Origin: DATDCY01 sp964513745
GTDB lineage: Bacteria > JAUVQV01 > DATDCY01
Length of the DNA: 45,856 nt
NCBI GenBank assembly: GCA_964513745.1
Contig: CAZEOK010000007.1
Coordinates: 1-45,856 of the forward strand
Reading direction: 5' to 3'
Shown here: piece after piece, positions 26,196 through 33,592 of the stretch
Layout of the letters: every line of letters starts with the position of its first letter
How positions within the stretch are numbered: position 1 is the stretch's first letter
Program-made: the position numbers and the translations under genes
Notes under the pieces: generated by a model
Database searches by the model: none
What the model was told of the DNA's origin: nothing
The model's input: the letters and a program-made list of their open reading frames with translations, nothing else

Positions 26196-26492
26196 GTGAA
26201 CAACTCCACCACCATTCAGGCAAGAAGCGCGAGATACCATGCGCTACGGATATCGGGTGGCCTGCAGAACGCCTCCCTTGTTGCGCACTCACTGGGGATT
26301 GGGCACTTTTTCACCGGGTGGGTTGTTGCCCCCTGTGTTGCACCGATGGCACGCTCATGGAACGCACGCCTCCACAGTTTGCTGGGAATCCCCCCGGGAA
26401 ATATAATTCGTGGCGCCTTGGCGCTTGGGTATCCGATACCGAAGTATAGGAATTGGGCAAACAGGAAACCAGCACAGGTCCAGTGGGTATGA
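26196..26492 (+). pseudogene. C-terminal remnant of a nitroreductase-family protein
   Basis: The 98-residue frame from GTG 26196 resembles the last third of nitroreductases: LQNASLVAHSLGIG matches the QN-x-LLAAHSLGLG helix, LHSLLGIPPGNIIRGALALGYP matches the LLGIP-x-GALxLGYP stretch, and RKPAQVQW is the usual C-terminus. The FMN-binding N-terminal half is missing: an in-frame TGA sits at 26190 and I could not find the rest in another frame. The surrounding gap 25866-26577 has visibly lower GC and poorer codon structure than its neighbours and contains no other recognisable gene. I read this as a decayed gene. Confidence 0.55.
26379..26407 (+). promoter_or_regulatory. candidate promoter for the macro-domain/glycosylase pair
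   Basis: A perfect -10 TATAAT (26402-26407) with a weak -35 TTGCTG (26379-26384) and a 17-bp spacer. It lies inside the nitroreductase remnant and would give a leader of roughly 160 nt before the macro-domain gene. Confidence 0.35.
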
Positions 26493-26577
26493 AATAGCTG
26501 CGACATTCGACAGCCAGTGCGAAAGGGCCGATCATGACAGCGACAACGGGCAACCGGGCTGAGGCGTCGGGGGGGAA

Positions 26578-27126
26578 GTGACTGCCACGGTCATCGAGGC
26601 CCTCCAGGGCGATATCACCGAGTGCGCAATCGACGCGATCGTCAACGCTGCGAACACGTCGCTGCTCGGCGGCGGCGGCGTCGACGGGGCGATTCACCGC
26701 GCCGCGGGGCCGGGACTGCTCGAGGAGTGTCGTCGCCTCGGCGGCTGCAGGACCGGGCAGGCGAAGCTGACGCGCGGGCATCGGCTCCCCGCGAAGTACG
26801 TGATTCACACCGTCGGGCCAGTCTGGCACGGCGGGCATGCCGGGGAACCGGACCTGCTGGCCTCCTGCTACCGGGAGAGCTTGCGGCTCGCCTTCGAAAA
26901 CGGCGTTCGCACCATCGCGTTCCCGGCCATCAGCTGCGGGGTTTACGGCTACCCGTTCGCGGCGGCCGCGGCGATTGCCGTGGGCACCATTCGCCGCGAG
27001 TGCTCCAGGCGACCCGGGATCGAGCGGGTGTTGTTGGTGTGTCACGCGGCGCGCGACCTTGAGATCGTCCAGTCGGCTCTCGAGTCGGCGCGCACAGGCG
27101 CTGATCCCCGCACCCGCCCGGACTGA
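26578..27126 (+). CDS. macro-domain protein, YmdB/MacroD-type ADP-ribosyl hydrolase
   Basis: Macro domains bind ADP-ribose; this subtype hydrolyses O-acetyl-ADP-ribose and removes ADP-ribose from proteins or nucleic acids. The signature NAAN is at residues 23-26 (the last Asn is catalytic in MacroD-type proteins), with GGGGVDGAIHRAAG at 31-44, GQAKLTRGHRLPAKYVIHTVGP and the FPAISCGVYGYP loop. The whole 182-aa protein is the single domain. The start is GTG with GGGGGGAAG just upstream; a 15-codon ATG frame (26534) ends on a TGA overlapping this GTG and could be a coupling leader. The stop overlaps the next start (TGATG). Confidence 0.9.
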   Translation: MTATVIEALQGDITECAIDAIVNAANTSLLGGGGVDGAIHRAAGPGLLEECRRLGGCRTGQAKLTRGHRLPAKYVIHTVGPVWHGGHAGEPDLLASCYRESLRLAFENGVRTIAFPAISCGVYGYPFAAAAAIAVGTIRRECSRRPGIERVLLVCHAARDLEIVQSALESARTGADPRTRPD

Positions 27127-27722
27127 TGGGTCGCGCCCGGTCAGGCTGCTGCCGCTCCACACGGATGACGCCCGATGCCGTGGCTCGCGTTCACAGCTTC
27201 CCGCCCGTCGCCGACGGCGACGCCACGATCCTCATCCTCGGCAGCATGCCCGGGGTGGCTTCGCTGCGCGCCGGCCAATACTATGCACACCCGCAGAACC
27301 ATTTCTGGCGCATCCTCGGCGAACTGGTTGGCGCCAGGCCGGCGCTGCCCTATGCCGAGCGGATCATGCGTCTCACTGCGGCACGGATCGCTCTCTGGGA
27401 CGTGCTTGCGTCCTGCACGCGCCCGGGCAGCCTGGATGCGGCCATCGACAAGGACTCGGTCATGCCGAACGACTTCGCGACGTTTTTCGCCCGACACCCG
27501 CAGGTGCGGCGGGTCTATTTCAACGGAGCGACGGCCGAGCTGTGCTATCGGCGCCGGGTGCTGCCGCTGTTGCCGGACGGGCCGCGGCTGTATCAGCGGC
27601 TTCCATCGACCAGCCCCGCGCACGCGGGGAGGTCTTACGAGGAGAAGCTCGCCGCCTGGCGGGTCATCACGCAAGGCGTCGGGAGGGCGCGGCAGCCCGC
27701 CTCAAGGCCGTGCCGGGGCTGA
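27126..27722 (+). CDS. DNA-deoxyinosine glycosylase (uracil-DNA glycosylase superfamily, family 6-like)
   Basis: Members of this group remove hypoxanthine from DNA. The motifs visible are LILGSMPGVASL at residues 36-46 (the UDG-superfamily motif 1 region), the QYYAHPQNHFWRIL stretch at 51-64, ALWDVLASCTRPGS, and LPSTSPAH near 166, the C-terminal loop whose His is conserved. Length from ATG 27126 is 198 aa; ATG 27165 would start closer to the domain, but the first ATG overlaps the macro-domain stop, which favours coupling. The last 21 bp overlap the convergent aat gene. The pairing with a macro domain suggests a shared nucleic-acid damage role, which is inference. Confidence 0.82.
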   Translation: MGRARSGCCRSTRMTPDAVARVHSFPPVADGDATILILGSMPGVASLRAGQYYAHPQNHFWRILGELVGARPALPYAERIMRLTAARIALWDVLASCTRPGSLDAAIDKDSVMPNDFATFFARHPQVRRVYFNGATAELCYRRRVLPLLPDGPRLYQRLPSTSPAHAGRSYEEKLAAWRVITQGVGRARQPASRPCRG

Positions 27723-28421
27723 CGTTCCGGCTCCGCGTGCCGGGCCCGTGCCCCACCTTCCCCTGCGGGTCGGTCGTACGAGTGCCTCCTCGAGGGCGGT
27801 GAGAAAGCGCTCCCGCGGCCACTCGCGCGCGCCGAAACGCTCGAGATGCTCCGTGGACACCTGACAGTCGACCAGGGCGATCCCCCAGCCCTCCATCTGT
27901 CGCACCAGCGTGACGAACGCCGCCTTCGAGGCGTCGGCTTCGAGCGCGAACATCGACTCGCCGAAAAACGCGCCGCCGAGCGAAACGCCGTAGAGACCTC
28001 CCGCGAGGCGGCTGCCGATCCAGGCCTCCGCGGAGTGCGCATAGCCCAGGCGGTGCAGCCGCTTGTAGGCGCGCTGCATCTCCCCGGTGATCCAGGTGCC
28101 CCGCTGCCCGGGACGCGCCGCCGCCGCGCAGGCATCGACGACGCGGCCGAACGCCGCGTCGAAGGTGATCCCGAAGGTCCCGCGCCGCAGCGTGCGCTCG
28201 AGACTGCGCGGGACATGCAGTTCGGCGGCGGTCAGTACCATCCGCGGGTCGGGCGAGTGCCAGAGGATCGGCTCTCCCTCGTCGTACCAGGGGAAGATCC
28301 CCATCGCGTACGCCAGCAGCAGCCGATCGGGCGAAAGGTCGCCGCCGACGGCGAGCAGGCCGTCCTCGGCGAGCTCGGGTGGCGGGAAAACCAGCCGCTT
28401 GTCAAGGCGGAAGACCGGCAC
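27702..28421 (-). CDS. aat: leucyl/phenylalanyl-tRNA--protein transferase
   Basis: Transfers Leu or Phe from tRNA to proteins with N-terminal Arg or Lys, creating N-degrons that ClpS delivers to ClpAP. Conserved segments are FPPPELAEDGLLAVGGDLS, AYAMGIFPWYDEGEPILWHSPDPRMVL, and VSLGGAFFGESMF plus WGIALVDCQV in the GNAT-like C-terminal domain. Length 239 aa, with about 20 extra C-terminal residues. The start is GTG, 12 bases after clpA, making it the last gene of the minus-strand operon. Its C-terminus overlaps the convergent glycosylase gene. Confidence 0.95.
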   Translation of the reverse strand: MPVFRLDKRLVFPPPELAEDGLLAVGGDLSPDRLLLAYAMGIFPWYDEGEPILWHSPDPRMVLTAAELHVPRSLERTLRRGTFGITFDAAFGRVVDACAAAARPGQRGTWITGEMQRAYKRLHRLGYAHSAEAWIGSRLAGGLYGVSLGGAFFGESMFALEADASKAAFVTLVRQMEGWGIALVDCQVSTEHLERFGAREWPRERFLTALEEALVRPTRRGRWGTGPARGAGTSAPARP

Positions 28422-28433
28422 GGGCGAGGGATC

Positions 28434-30716
28434 TCAGGCCCCGGCGGGGGCAACCGGCGTGGCCGGCTCGACCGCAAAGGTCAGCCGCTCGCCGTCGAAG
28501 CCGATCGTCACGACGCCACCGTGCTCCAGCCCGCCGAAGAGGATCTGGTCGGTGAGCGGATCGCGCACCTCGGTCTGGATCAGCCGCGACAGCGGCCGGG
28601 CCCCGTAGGCCGGGTCGTATCCGACGCGGGCAAGGTGTGCCGACGCCCCCGGATCGAGCCGGATGGCCACCCGTTTCTCGGCCAGCTGCGACTCCAGCTC
28701 GCGGATGAGCTTGCCGACGATCGACTCCATGACCGCGGGGCCCAGCGGGTCGAACGTCACGGTCGCGTCGAGGCGATTGCGGAACTCCGGCGAAAAGAGA
28801 CGCTCGACAGCCTGCTTCGCGCGCGCCGCGCCCTCCTTGAAGGCATCGGTGCCGAAACCGATGGCCCCGGCGGCGGCCTCGCGCGAGCCGGCGTTCGAGG
28901 TCATGATCAGGACGACCTGCCGGAAGTCGGCCTTGCGCCCCGTGTTGTCGGTGAGCGTCGCGTGGTCCATCACCTGCAGCAGGATGTCGAAGAGGTCCGG
29001 GTGCGCCTTCTCGATCTCGTCGAGCAGCACGACGCTCGCGGGCCGGCGGCGCACGGCGTCCACCAGCAGGCCGCCCTGTTCGAAACCGACATAGCCCGGC
29101 GGGGCGCCGATGAGCCGTGCCACCGCGTGCTTCTCCATGAACTCGCTCATGTCGAAGCGGTGGAACTCGCTACCGAGCCGAAGGGCGAGCTGCCGCGCCA
29201 GCTCCGTCTTTCCGACGCCCGTGGGCCCGGTGAACAGGAAGCACCCCGCAGGGTGGTCCGGGTGCCCGAGGCCGGCGCGCGAGCGCTTGATGGCGCGAAC
29301 GACGGTGCGCACGGCTTCTCCCTGGCCGAAGACGGCGTCACCCAGGGACTTCTCGAGGCCGCGCAGGCGCTCCTTCTCAGGAGTCGTCACCTGCTGCTCC
29401 GGGATGCGCGCCATGTGGGCGATCACGCGCTCGATCTCGAGGATGCCGACGACCGGCGTCGTCCCGGGCGCGGCGGCGAGGCGCAGCGCCGCCCCGGCCT
29501 CGTCGATGACGTCGACCGCACTGTCGGGGAGCCTCTGCTCGCGCAGGTGGCGTCCGGCCAGACGCACGGCGGTCTCGAAGGCCCCGTCCGCGTAGGTCAC
29601 GCCGTGGTGCTTCTCGTAGCGCGAGCGCAGACCCTCGAGGATCTGCACGCACTCCGCCGCGGCAGGCTCGTCGACGGTGATCTTCTGCAGGCGCCGATGC
29701 AGCGCGCGGTCTTTCTCGATCTGCTTGAACTCGTCGAACGTGGTCGATCCCACGAGGCGCACCCTTCCCTGGGTGAGCACCGGTTTGAGCAGGTTGGCCA
29801 GGTCCATGGTGCCGCCGCTGGTGGCGCCGGCCCCGACCATCGTGTGCAGCTCGTCGACGAAGAGGATCGGCTTCTGGTGTCGCTCGAGGGCCGCGACGAG
29901 CGCCTTGAAGCGTTCCTCGAAATCGCCCCGGAAGCGGGTACCGGCCAGCAGCGCCCCGGCGTCGAGCGCAAAGATCTCCGCGCCGTCCAGGGCCTCGGGA
30001 GGAGCGTCGGCGACCAGGCGCTGGGCGAGGCCCTCGACGAGCGCGGTCTTGCCGACGCCGGCCTCGCCGACGAAGACGGGGTTGTTCTTGCGCCGTCGGC
30101 AGAGCACCTGGAGCGCGCGCTCGATTTCTGACCGGCGCCCGACGAGCGGATCAAGACCTCCAGACCGTGCGAGTTCCGTGAGATTGGTGGTGAAGGCGGC
30201 CACCGGTTCGGCGGCCGGCCGGGGCGGTTCGTGATCGCCGGCGCGGTGCGGTCGATCCGGCCGGGGCACCGGTTCGGCGCGGGGCGCCTTCGTGATCCCG
30301 TGCGAGATGTAGTTGAGCACGTCGAGGCGGGTCACGCCCTGGGCGTCGAGCGCCTGCGCCGCGAAGGTCTTCGGCTGCGCCAGCAGCGCGGCGATGACGT
30401 CTCCCACACCGGCCTCGTCGCGCCCGGCGCCGGCCAGGTGCAAAATCGTCTGTTCGAGCACGCGGCGGAAGGCCACGGTCTGCGCCGGTTCGGGCTCCGT
30501 GCCCTTCGGGAGCCGTTCGATCGCGCTCTCGAGGTGGCGGGCCAGGTCGGAGCGCAGCCGCTCGAGGTCAGTTCCGCAGGCTCGCAGTATCTCCTCGCCG
30601 GCAGGGTGGTGGGCCGCCGCGAAGAGCAGGTGCTCGAGCGTGAGGTGCCCGTGCCGGCGGTGGACCGCCTCGCGGTGCGCGAGGACGAGGACCATTTCAA
30701 GCGCCGCGCTGATCAT
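28434..30716 (-). CDS. clpA: ATP-dependent Clp protease ATP-binding subunit ClpA
   Basis: Class I AAA+ unfoldase that works with ClpP and receives substrates from ClpS. The Clp-N repeat domain spans about residues 1-145, followed by a Pro/Arg-rich linker and two AAA+ modules. Walker A motifs are GEAGVGKT (about 217-224) in D1 and GPTGVGKT in D2; Walker B/sensor stretches include LFVDELHTMVGAG and VLLDEIEKAHPD. Length 760 aa matches ClpA rather than ClpB or ClpC, because no long middle coiled coil is inserted. The start has GGGGGA upstream and the gene begins 12 bases after clpS. No clpP is in the window. Confidence 0.96.
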   Translation of the reverse strand: MISAALEMVLVLAHREAVHRRHGHLTLEHLLFAAAHHPAGEEILRACGTDLERLRSDLARHLESAIERLPKGTEPEPAQTVAFRRVLEQTILHLAGAGRDEAGVGDVIAALLAQPKTFAAQALDAQGVTRLDVLNYISHGITKAPRAEPVPRPDRPHRAGDHEPPRPAAEPVAAFTTNLTELARSGGLDPLVGRRSEIERALQVLCRRRKNNPVFVGEAGVGKTALVEGLAQRLVADAPPEALDGAEIFALDAGALLAGTRFRGDFEERFKALVAALERHQKPILFVDELHTMVGAGATSGGTMDLANLLKPVLTQGRVRLVGSTTFDEFKQIEKDRALHRRLQKITVDEPAAAECVQILEGLRSRYEKHHGVTYADGAFETAVRLAGRHLREQRLPDSAVDVIDEAGAALRLAAAPGTTPVVGILEIERVIAHMARIPEQQVTTPEKERLRGLEKSLGDAVFGQGEAVRTVVRAIKRSRAGLGHPDHPAGCFLFTGPTGVGKTELARQLALRLGSEFHRFDMSEFMEKHAVARLIGAPPGYVGFEQGGLLVDAVRRRPASVVLLDEIEKAHPDLFDILLQVMDHATLTDNTGRKADFRQVVLIMTSNAGSREAAAGAIGFGTDAFKEGAARAKQAVERLFSPEFRNRLDATVTFDPLGPAVMESIVGKLIRELESQLAEKRVAIRLDPGASAHLARVGYDPAYGARPLSRLIQTEVRDPLTDQILFGGLEHGGVVTIGFDGERLTFAVEPATPVAPAGA

Positions 30717-30728
30717 CGTGTCCCCCGA

Positions 30729-31046
30729 TCACTCCTCTTCCATGCTGGCGCGCAGCGGATAGCCGTGCTCAAGGGCACGCTCGTGGACGAGCGCAACCTT
30801 GGTCTCGGCGATCTCGAAGGGATATGCCCCGCAGATGCCCAACCCGTTCTGGTGCACGTGCATCATGATGCGGAAGGCCTCGGCCGGCGACTTGGCAAAG
30901 ACACCTTCGAGCACTCCGATCACGAATTCCATCGTCGTATAGTCGTCGTTGTGCAGCAGCACCTTGTAGAGCCGGGGCAGGCCCGTCCCGGTCTCCTGGA
31001 GCTCGCGAACCGCGCTTCCCGGATTCCCGCCGGAGGATTCAGTCAT
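30729..31046 (-). CDS. clpS: ATP-dependent Clp protease adaptor ClpS
   Basis: N-recognin that binds proteins with N-terminal Leu, Phe, Trp or Tyr and hands them to ClpA. The core motif YKVLLHNDDYTTMEFVIGVL is complete; the Asn-Asp pair and the Met form the N-degron pocket. HQNGLGICGAYPFEIAETKV follows, with the expected ClpA-interface residues. ATG 31046 gives 105 aa; GTG 31058 would add four residues and has its own weak AGGG. It lies between the thioredoxin gene and clpA on the same strand. Confidence 0.95.
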   Translation of the reverse strand: MTESSGGNPGSAVRELQETGTGLPRLYKVLLHNDDYTTMEFVIGVLEGVFAKSPAEAFRIMMHVHQNGLGICGAYPFEIAETKVALVHERALEHGYPLRASMEEE

Positions 31047-31106
31047 GCCGTAGTCCACCCTTCGCCCTGCCGACGCTTGGCATACTCGGCGGGGGAACCG
31101 CTCCTG

Positions 31107-31550
31107 TCAACCCCCGAAGACCGAGCGCGACCAGGAGACCAGGCCCGACAGATCCATCGCACCCGACTGACGCCCGACCTCTCGTCCGCCGCGGATCGCG
31201 ACGAGGGTCGGGATGGCGCGGATGCCGAAACGGGCCGCCAGCGCCGGCTCGGCCTCGGTGTTCACCTTGGCGAGGCGCACGCGGGGCTCGAGTTGGGCGG
31301 CGGCGCGCTCGAAGGCCGGGGCCATCATCTTGCAGGGGCCGCACCACGGGGCCCAGAAATCCACGAGCACGGGGAGGTCGGTGCGTCCGGTCTGGGTGTC
31401 AAATGTCTGGGAATTGAGCTCCACCGGATGCTTCTGGAAAAGGGCGGCACGGCACTTCCCGCAGGTCGGTGCTCCGCCGAGCCGGTCTGCGGGCACGCGG
31501 TTGACGCCCGAACAGACGGGGCACACGACATGCACGGACTCACTCATCAT
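31107..31550 (-). CDS. trxC: thioredoxin with N-terminal zinc ribbon (TrxC/thioredoxin-2 type)
   Basis: Disulfide reductase with the two-part structure of thioredoxin 2. An N-terminal zinc ribbon has Cys pairs in CPVC and CGKC. The thioredoxin fold follows with the active site FWAPWCGPCKMMAP and the cis-proline IPT. ATG 31550 is chosen over the TTG at 31562 because GAGGG lies about six bases before it; a second ATG at 31547 is equally usable. It heads the minus-strand run trxC-clpS-clpA-aat, 60 bp before clpS. TrxC-type proteins are usually linked to oxidative stress, which cannot be tested here. Confidence 0.9.
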   Translation of the reverse strand: MMSESVHVVCPVCSGVNRVPADRLGGAPTCGKCRAALFQKHPVELNSQTFDTQTGRTDLPVLVDFWAPWCGPCKMMAPAFERAAAQLEPRVRLAKVNTEAEPALAARFGIRAIPTLVAIRGGREVGRQSGAMDLSGLVSWSRSVFGG

Positions 31551-31608
31551 CACAACCCTCAAAAATATCTAAAAAATCCACCTGCCTCCTATTGATGCAG
31601 TCGCTGCT

Positions 31609-31637
31609 TTGGCGATGCGCTTTCGCGGTGTTATCAT
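31609..31637 (+). promoter_or_regulatory. candidate promoter of the yggS-type gene
   Basis: TTGGCG (31609-31614), a 17-bp spacer and TATCAT (31632-31637, five of six matches). It lies in the 221-bp divergent gap between trxC and the YggS gene and would give a leader of about 130 nt. The gap holds no other recognisable feature; a minus-strand promoter for trxC must also lie here but I could not pick one out. Confidence 0.45.
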
Positions 31638-31771
31638 CAGCCGACCGCTGAAAAGCTTGAAACGGGCAGGCTGCTCGTCAAGGTCCTGGCGCAAGGCGTC
31701 GCGAAAGCCGAGGAATGAAGCGTGCCGGCAGGCGCGCCGCAGCAGATGATTTTTCAGGAGCCTGATCAAAC

Positions 31772-32488
31772 ATGGAGCGGGTGGCGTGCGGTGAGCAGGG
31801 TGGGGATATCGTCGCGCGTCTCGCAGAGGTCCGGCAGCGGATCGCCGCCGCGACTTTCCGTTCGGGCCGGCTCCCCGCCGCGGTCACGCTGGTGGCGGTC
31901 TCCAAGACCGTTCCCGCATCGGTCGTCGCCGCCGCTGCCGCGGCCGGACAGCGGGTCTTCGGCGAGAACCGGGTGCAGGAGGCTCTCGGCAAGGCCGAGG
32001 ACTGCGGCCCGGGCATCGTCTGGCACCTGATCGGGCATCTGCAGCGCAACAAGACCAAGCCGGCGGTGCGTCTCTTCGAGGTCATCGAGTCGCTCGACTC
32101 CCATGACCTGGCCATTGATCTCGACCGGCGCGCCGGCGAGGTGGGCCGCCGCCAGCGGGTGTTCGTGCAGGTCAAGGTGGCCGAGGAGGCTGCAAAGAGC
32201 GGCATCGCGCCACCGGAGGCGCCCTTTCTGATCGATGCCGTGGGGCGCCTGCCGCATCTCGAACTCGCGGGTCTCATGACGATCCCGCCACCGCCGGAAC
32301 TGCCGGAGGACTCGCGCCGATGGTTCGCGCGACTGAGGAGCCTCCGCGACCGCTGGGACGGCGAGTGCTGCCCGCGCGGCACCTTGCGCGAACTTTCGAT
32401 GGGGATGAGCGCCGACTATGAGGTGGCGATTGAAGAGGGCGCGACGATCGTGCGAGTCGGGTCCGTGATCTTCGGCGACCGGTCCTGA
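31772..32488 (+). CDS. YggS/PLPBP-family pyridoxal phosphate homeostasis protein
   Basis: Single-domain PLP-binding protein, fold like the alanine racemase N-terminal barrel, with no known catalytic activity; it buffers PLP and influences amino-acid metabolism. The PLP lysine is Lys45 in VAVSKT. GENRVQEALGKAE, WHLIGHLQRNK (IG-x-LQ-x-NK signature) and the C-terminal LSMGMSADYEVAIEEGATIVRVGSVIFG are all present. Length 238 aa is normal. The ATG is preceded by CAGGAG, about eleven bases away. Confidence 0.95.
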   Translation: MERVACGEQGGDIVARLAEVRQRIAAATFRSGRLPAAVTLVAVSKTVPASVVAAAAAAGQRVFGENRVQEALGKAEDCGPGIVWHLIGHLQRNKTKPAVRLFEVIESLDSHDLAIDLDRRAGEVGRRQRVFVQVKVAEEAAKSGIAPPEAPFLIDAVGRLPHLELAGLMTIPPPPELPEDSRRWFARLRSLRDRWDGECCPRGTLRELSMGMSADYEVAIEEGATIVRVGSVIFGDRS

Positions 32489-32551
32489 TCGAAAACGCTT
32501 CCGGCGCGACTCGGCAGGGTGGCCGCCGCCGGGCTTGGCCCCGGCATCCGG

Positions 32552-33433
32552 CTAGCGCACGGCGAGACTGAAATTCTTGCCCCGGTTGTCGGTCAGTTGC
32601 GGCGCCTGGCCCGCTTCGTGCCCGGTGCTGCGGGGGGCGGCGTACTCGAATGCCTGCTGGGCCGAGATCGTCTTCTTGCCGGGATTGGCCGCCCCGCGCA
32701 GACCCTCGACGAAATAGTGAGTGAAAACTCCATTTCGCAACTGGCTGCTCTCGACAGGCGCCACGCCGTTTTGCGCGGCGGTGATGAAGACGTAGCCAGG
32801 CCGTGCCAGATCGTGGCTCATGCCGTCGACGCTCCGCGGCGAAACGGCGCCGCCGTTTCCGTCCCGAACGATGCACTTCTCCCGGTCGGAGGCGGCGCCG
32901 GCACGCGAGCCTGCGCCGGCGTAGCCTGCGTCGAGGATGACCAGCACGTTGTTTGTCGGCAGCGCCGACAAGAGGGCCTCGATCTCGTCGTCACTCACGT
33001 CCCGCGAGGAGGAATTCGCCTGGGCATCGAAGGGCACGAGGTACTCATCGAGACCATCCGCTTCGTCGAAGGGAGGCTGGTCGGGGCCGTAGCTGCCGCG
33101 ACCCGAGAAGTAGAACACCACCTGGTCGTCTGCGCTGACGCGCTTGGCAAGTCCCGCAATGGCCGACTTGATGGCATCCTTGGTGGCCGAACCGTTCGTG
33201 AGCAGGGTGATGCCGTCAGTTTCCCACCCCTTGCTGCTGCGCAGGGCGTCGTAAACGTCGAGGGCGTCCTCGTCGGCCCACTTCAAGTTGAGCGTGGCGG
33301 ACTGGTAGCTCGAGATCCCGACGACGACCGCCCAGTTCTTCCTGTCGGATTCGTCGTCGCCGGTGAACAGATCGCCACACCCGGCGAGCAAAAAAGCACC
33401 TGCAAGCGCGATAAAAGCCGCCGGGCGCACCAT
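32552..33433 (-). CDS. caspase-like (peptidase C14) lipoprotein with both catalytic residues replaced
   Basis: Caspase/metacaspase p20-type domain behind a lipoprotein signal. From ATG 33433 the lipobox LLAGC ends at Cys19. The domain opens with NWAVVVGISSYQ and keeps the p20 layout, but the two active-site positions are changed. FYFSGRG (107-113) has Arg112 where active enzymes have His (SGHG), and VILDAGYAG (165-173) has Gly170 where they have Cys (DAC). Each change needs one base substitution (CAC to CGC; TGC to GGC). The frame is intact and the rest is well conserved, so it looks like a maintained pseudo-enzyme on the outer or inner membrane. ATG 33457 is also possible, but the promoter at 33469-33498 would leave it almost no leader. 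Confidence 0.88.
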   Translation of the reverse strand: MVRPAAFIALAGAFLLAGCGDLFTGDDESDRKNWAVVVGISSYQSATLNLKWADEDALDVYDALRSSKGWETDGITLLTNGSATKDAIKSAIAGLAKRVSADDQVVFYFSGRGSYGPDQPPFDEADGLDEYLVPFDAQANSSSRDVSDDEIEALLSALPTNNVLVILDAGYAGAGSRAGAASDREKCIVRDGNGGAVSPRSVDGMSHDLARPGYVFITAAQNGVAPVESSQLRNGVFTHYFVEGLRGAANPGKKTISAQQAFEYAAPRSTGHEAGQAPQLTDNRGKNFSLAVR

Positions 33434-33468
33434 AAACCTGGTCGCGAATGTACGCATGCCTGGTAGGG

Positions 33469-33498
33469 ATTGTACGGGTACGAGCCGGGGCAGGTCAA
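33469..33498 (-). promoter_or_regulatory. sigma70-type promoter of the caspase-like lipoprotein gene
   Basis: On the minus strand TTGACC (33498-33493), an 18-bp spacer and TACAAT (33474-33469), five of six matches each. Transcription should start near 33462, only about five bases before ATG 33457 and about 29 before ATG 33433. Confidence 0.6.
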
Positions 33499-33518
33499 GA
33501 CCGGAATCCTCCGCCGTA

Positions 33519-33548
33519 TTGCCAGCCGAGCGGTGGCTCGGCTAGGAT
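33519..33548 (+). promoter_or_regulatory. promoter of the phosphoglycerate mutase gene with an inverted repeat filling its spacer
   Basis: TTGCCA (33519-33524, five of six) and TAGGAT (33543-33548, four of six) are separated by 18 bp. A perfect 8-bp inverted repeat, AGCCGAGC (33524-33531) and GCTCGGCT (33536-33543) with a 4-base centre, occupies exactly the spacer. A dyad placed there suggests an operator between -35 and -10. No T-tract follows, so a terminator is unlikely. Confidence 0.5.
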
Positions 33549-33592
33549 GAGGCCGCGAAGATCCGCGTTGGCCACACCGGGAGGGGGGCGGC

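Noticed and set aside
26534..26581. 15-codon frame (ATG 26534) before the macro-domain gene
   Set aside because: It could be a coupling leader peptide, but nothing beyond the overlap supports it, so it is only mentioned under the macro-domain gene.
27846..30131. 761-codon plus-strand open frame opposite clpA and aat
   Set aside because: Antisense shadow of clpA; the translation matches no domain and is rich in Arg, Glu, Val and His.
31569..31769. 66-codon minus-strand frame in the trxC/yggS gap
   Set aside because: It fills the divergent promoter region, overlaps the candidate yggS promoter and resembles no family; coding is not supported.
32489..32551. GCCGGG/CCCGGC hairpin between the converging yggS-type and caspase-like genes
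   Set aside because: Six-base stem without a T-run; indistinguishable from background in GC-rich DNA.
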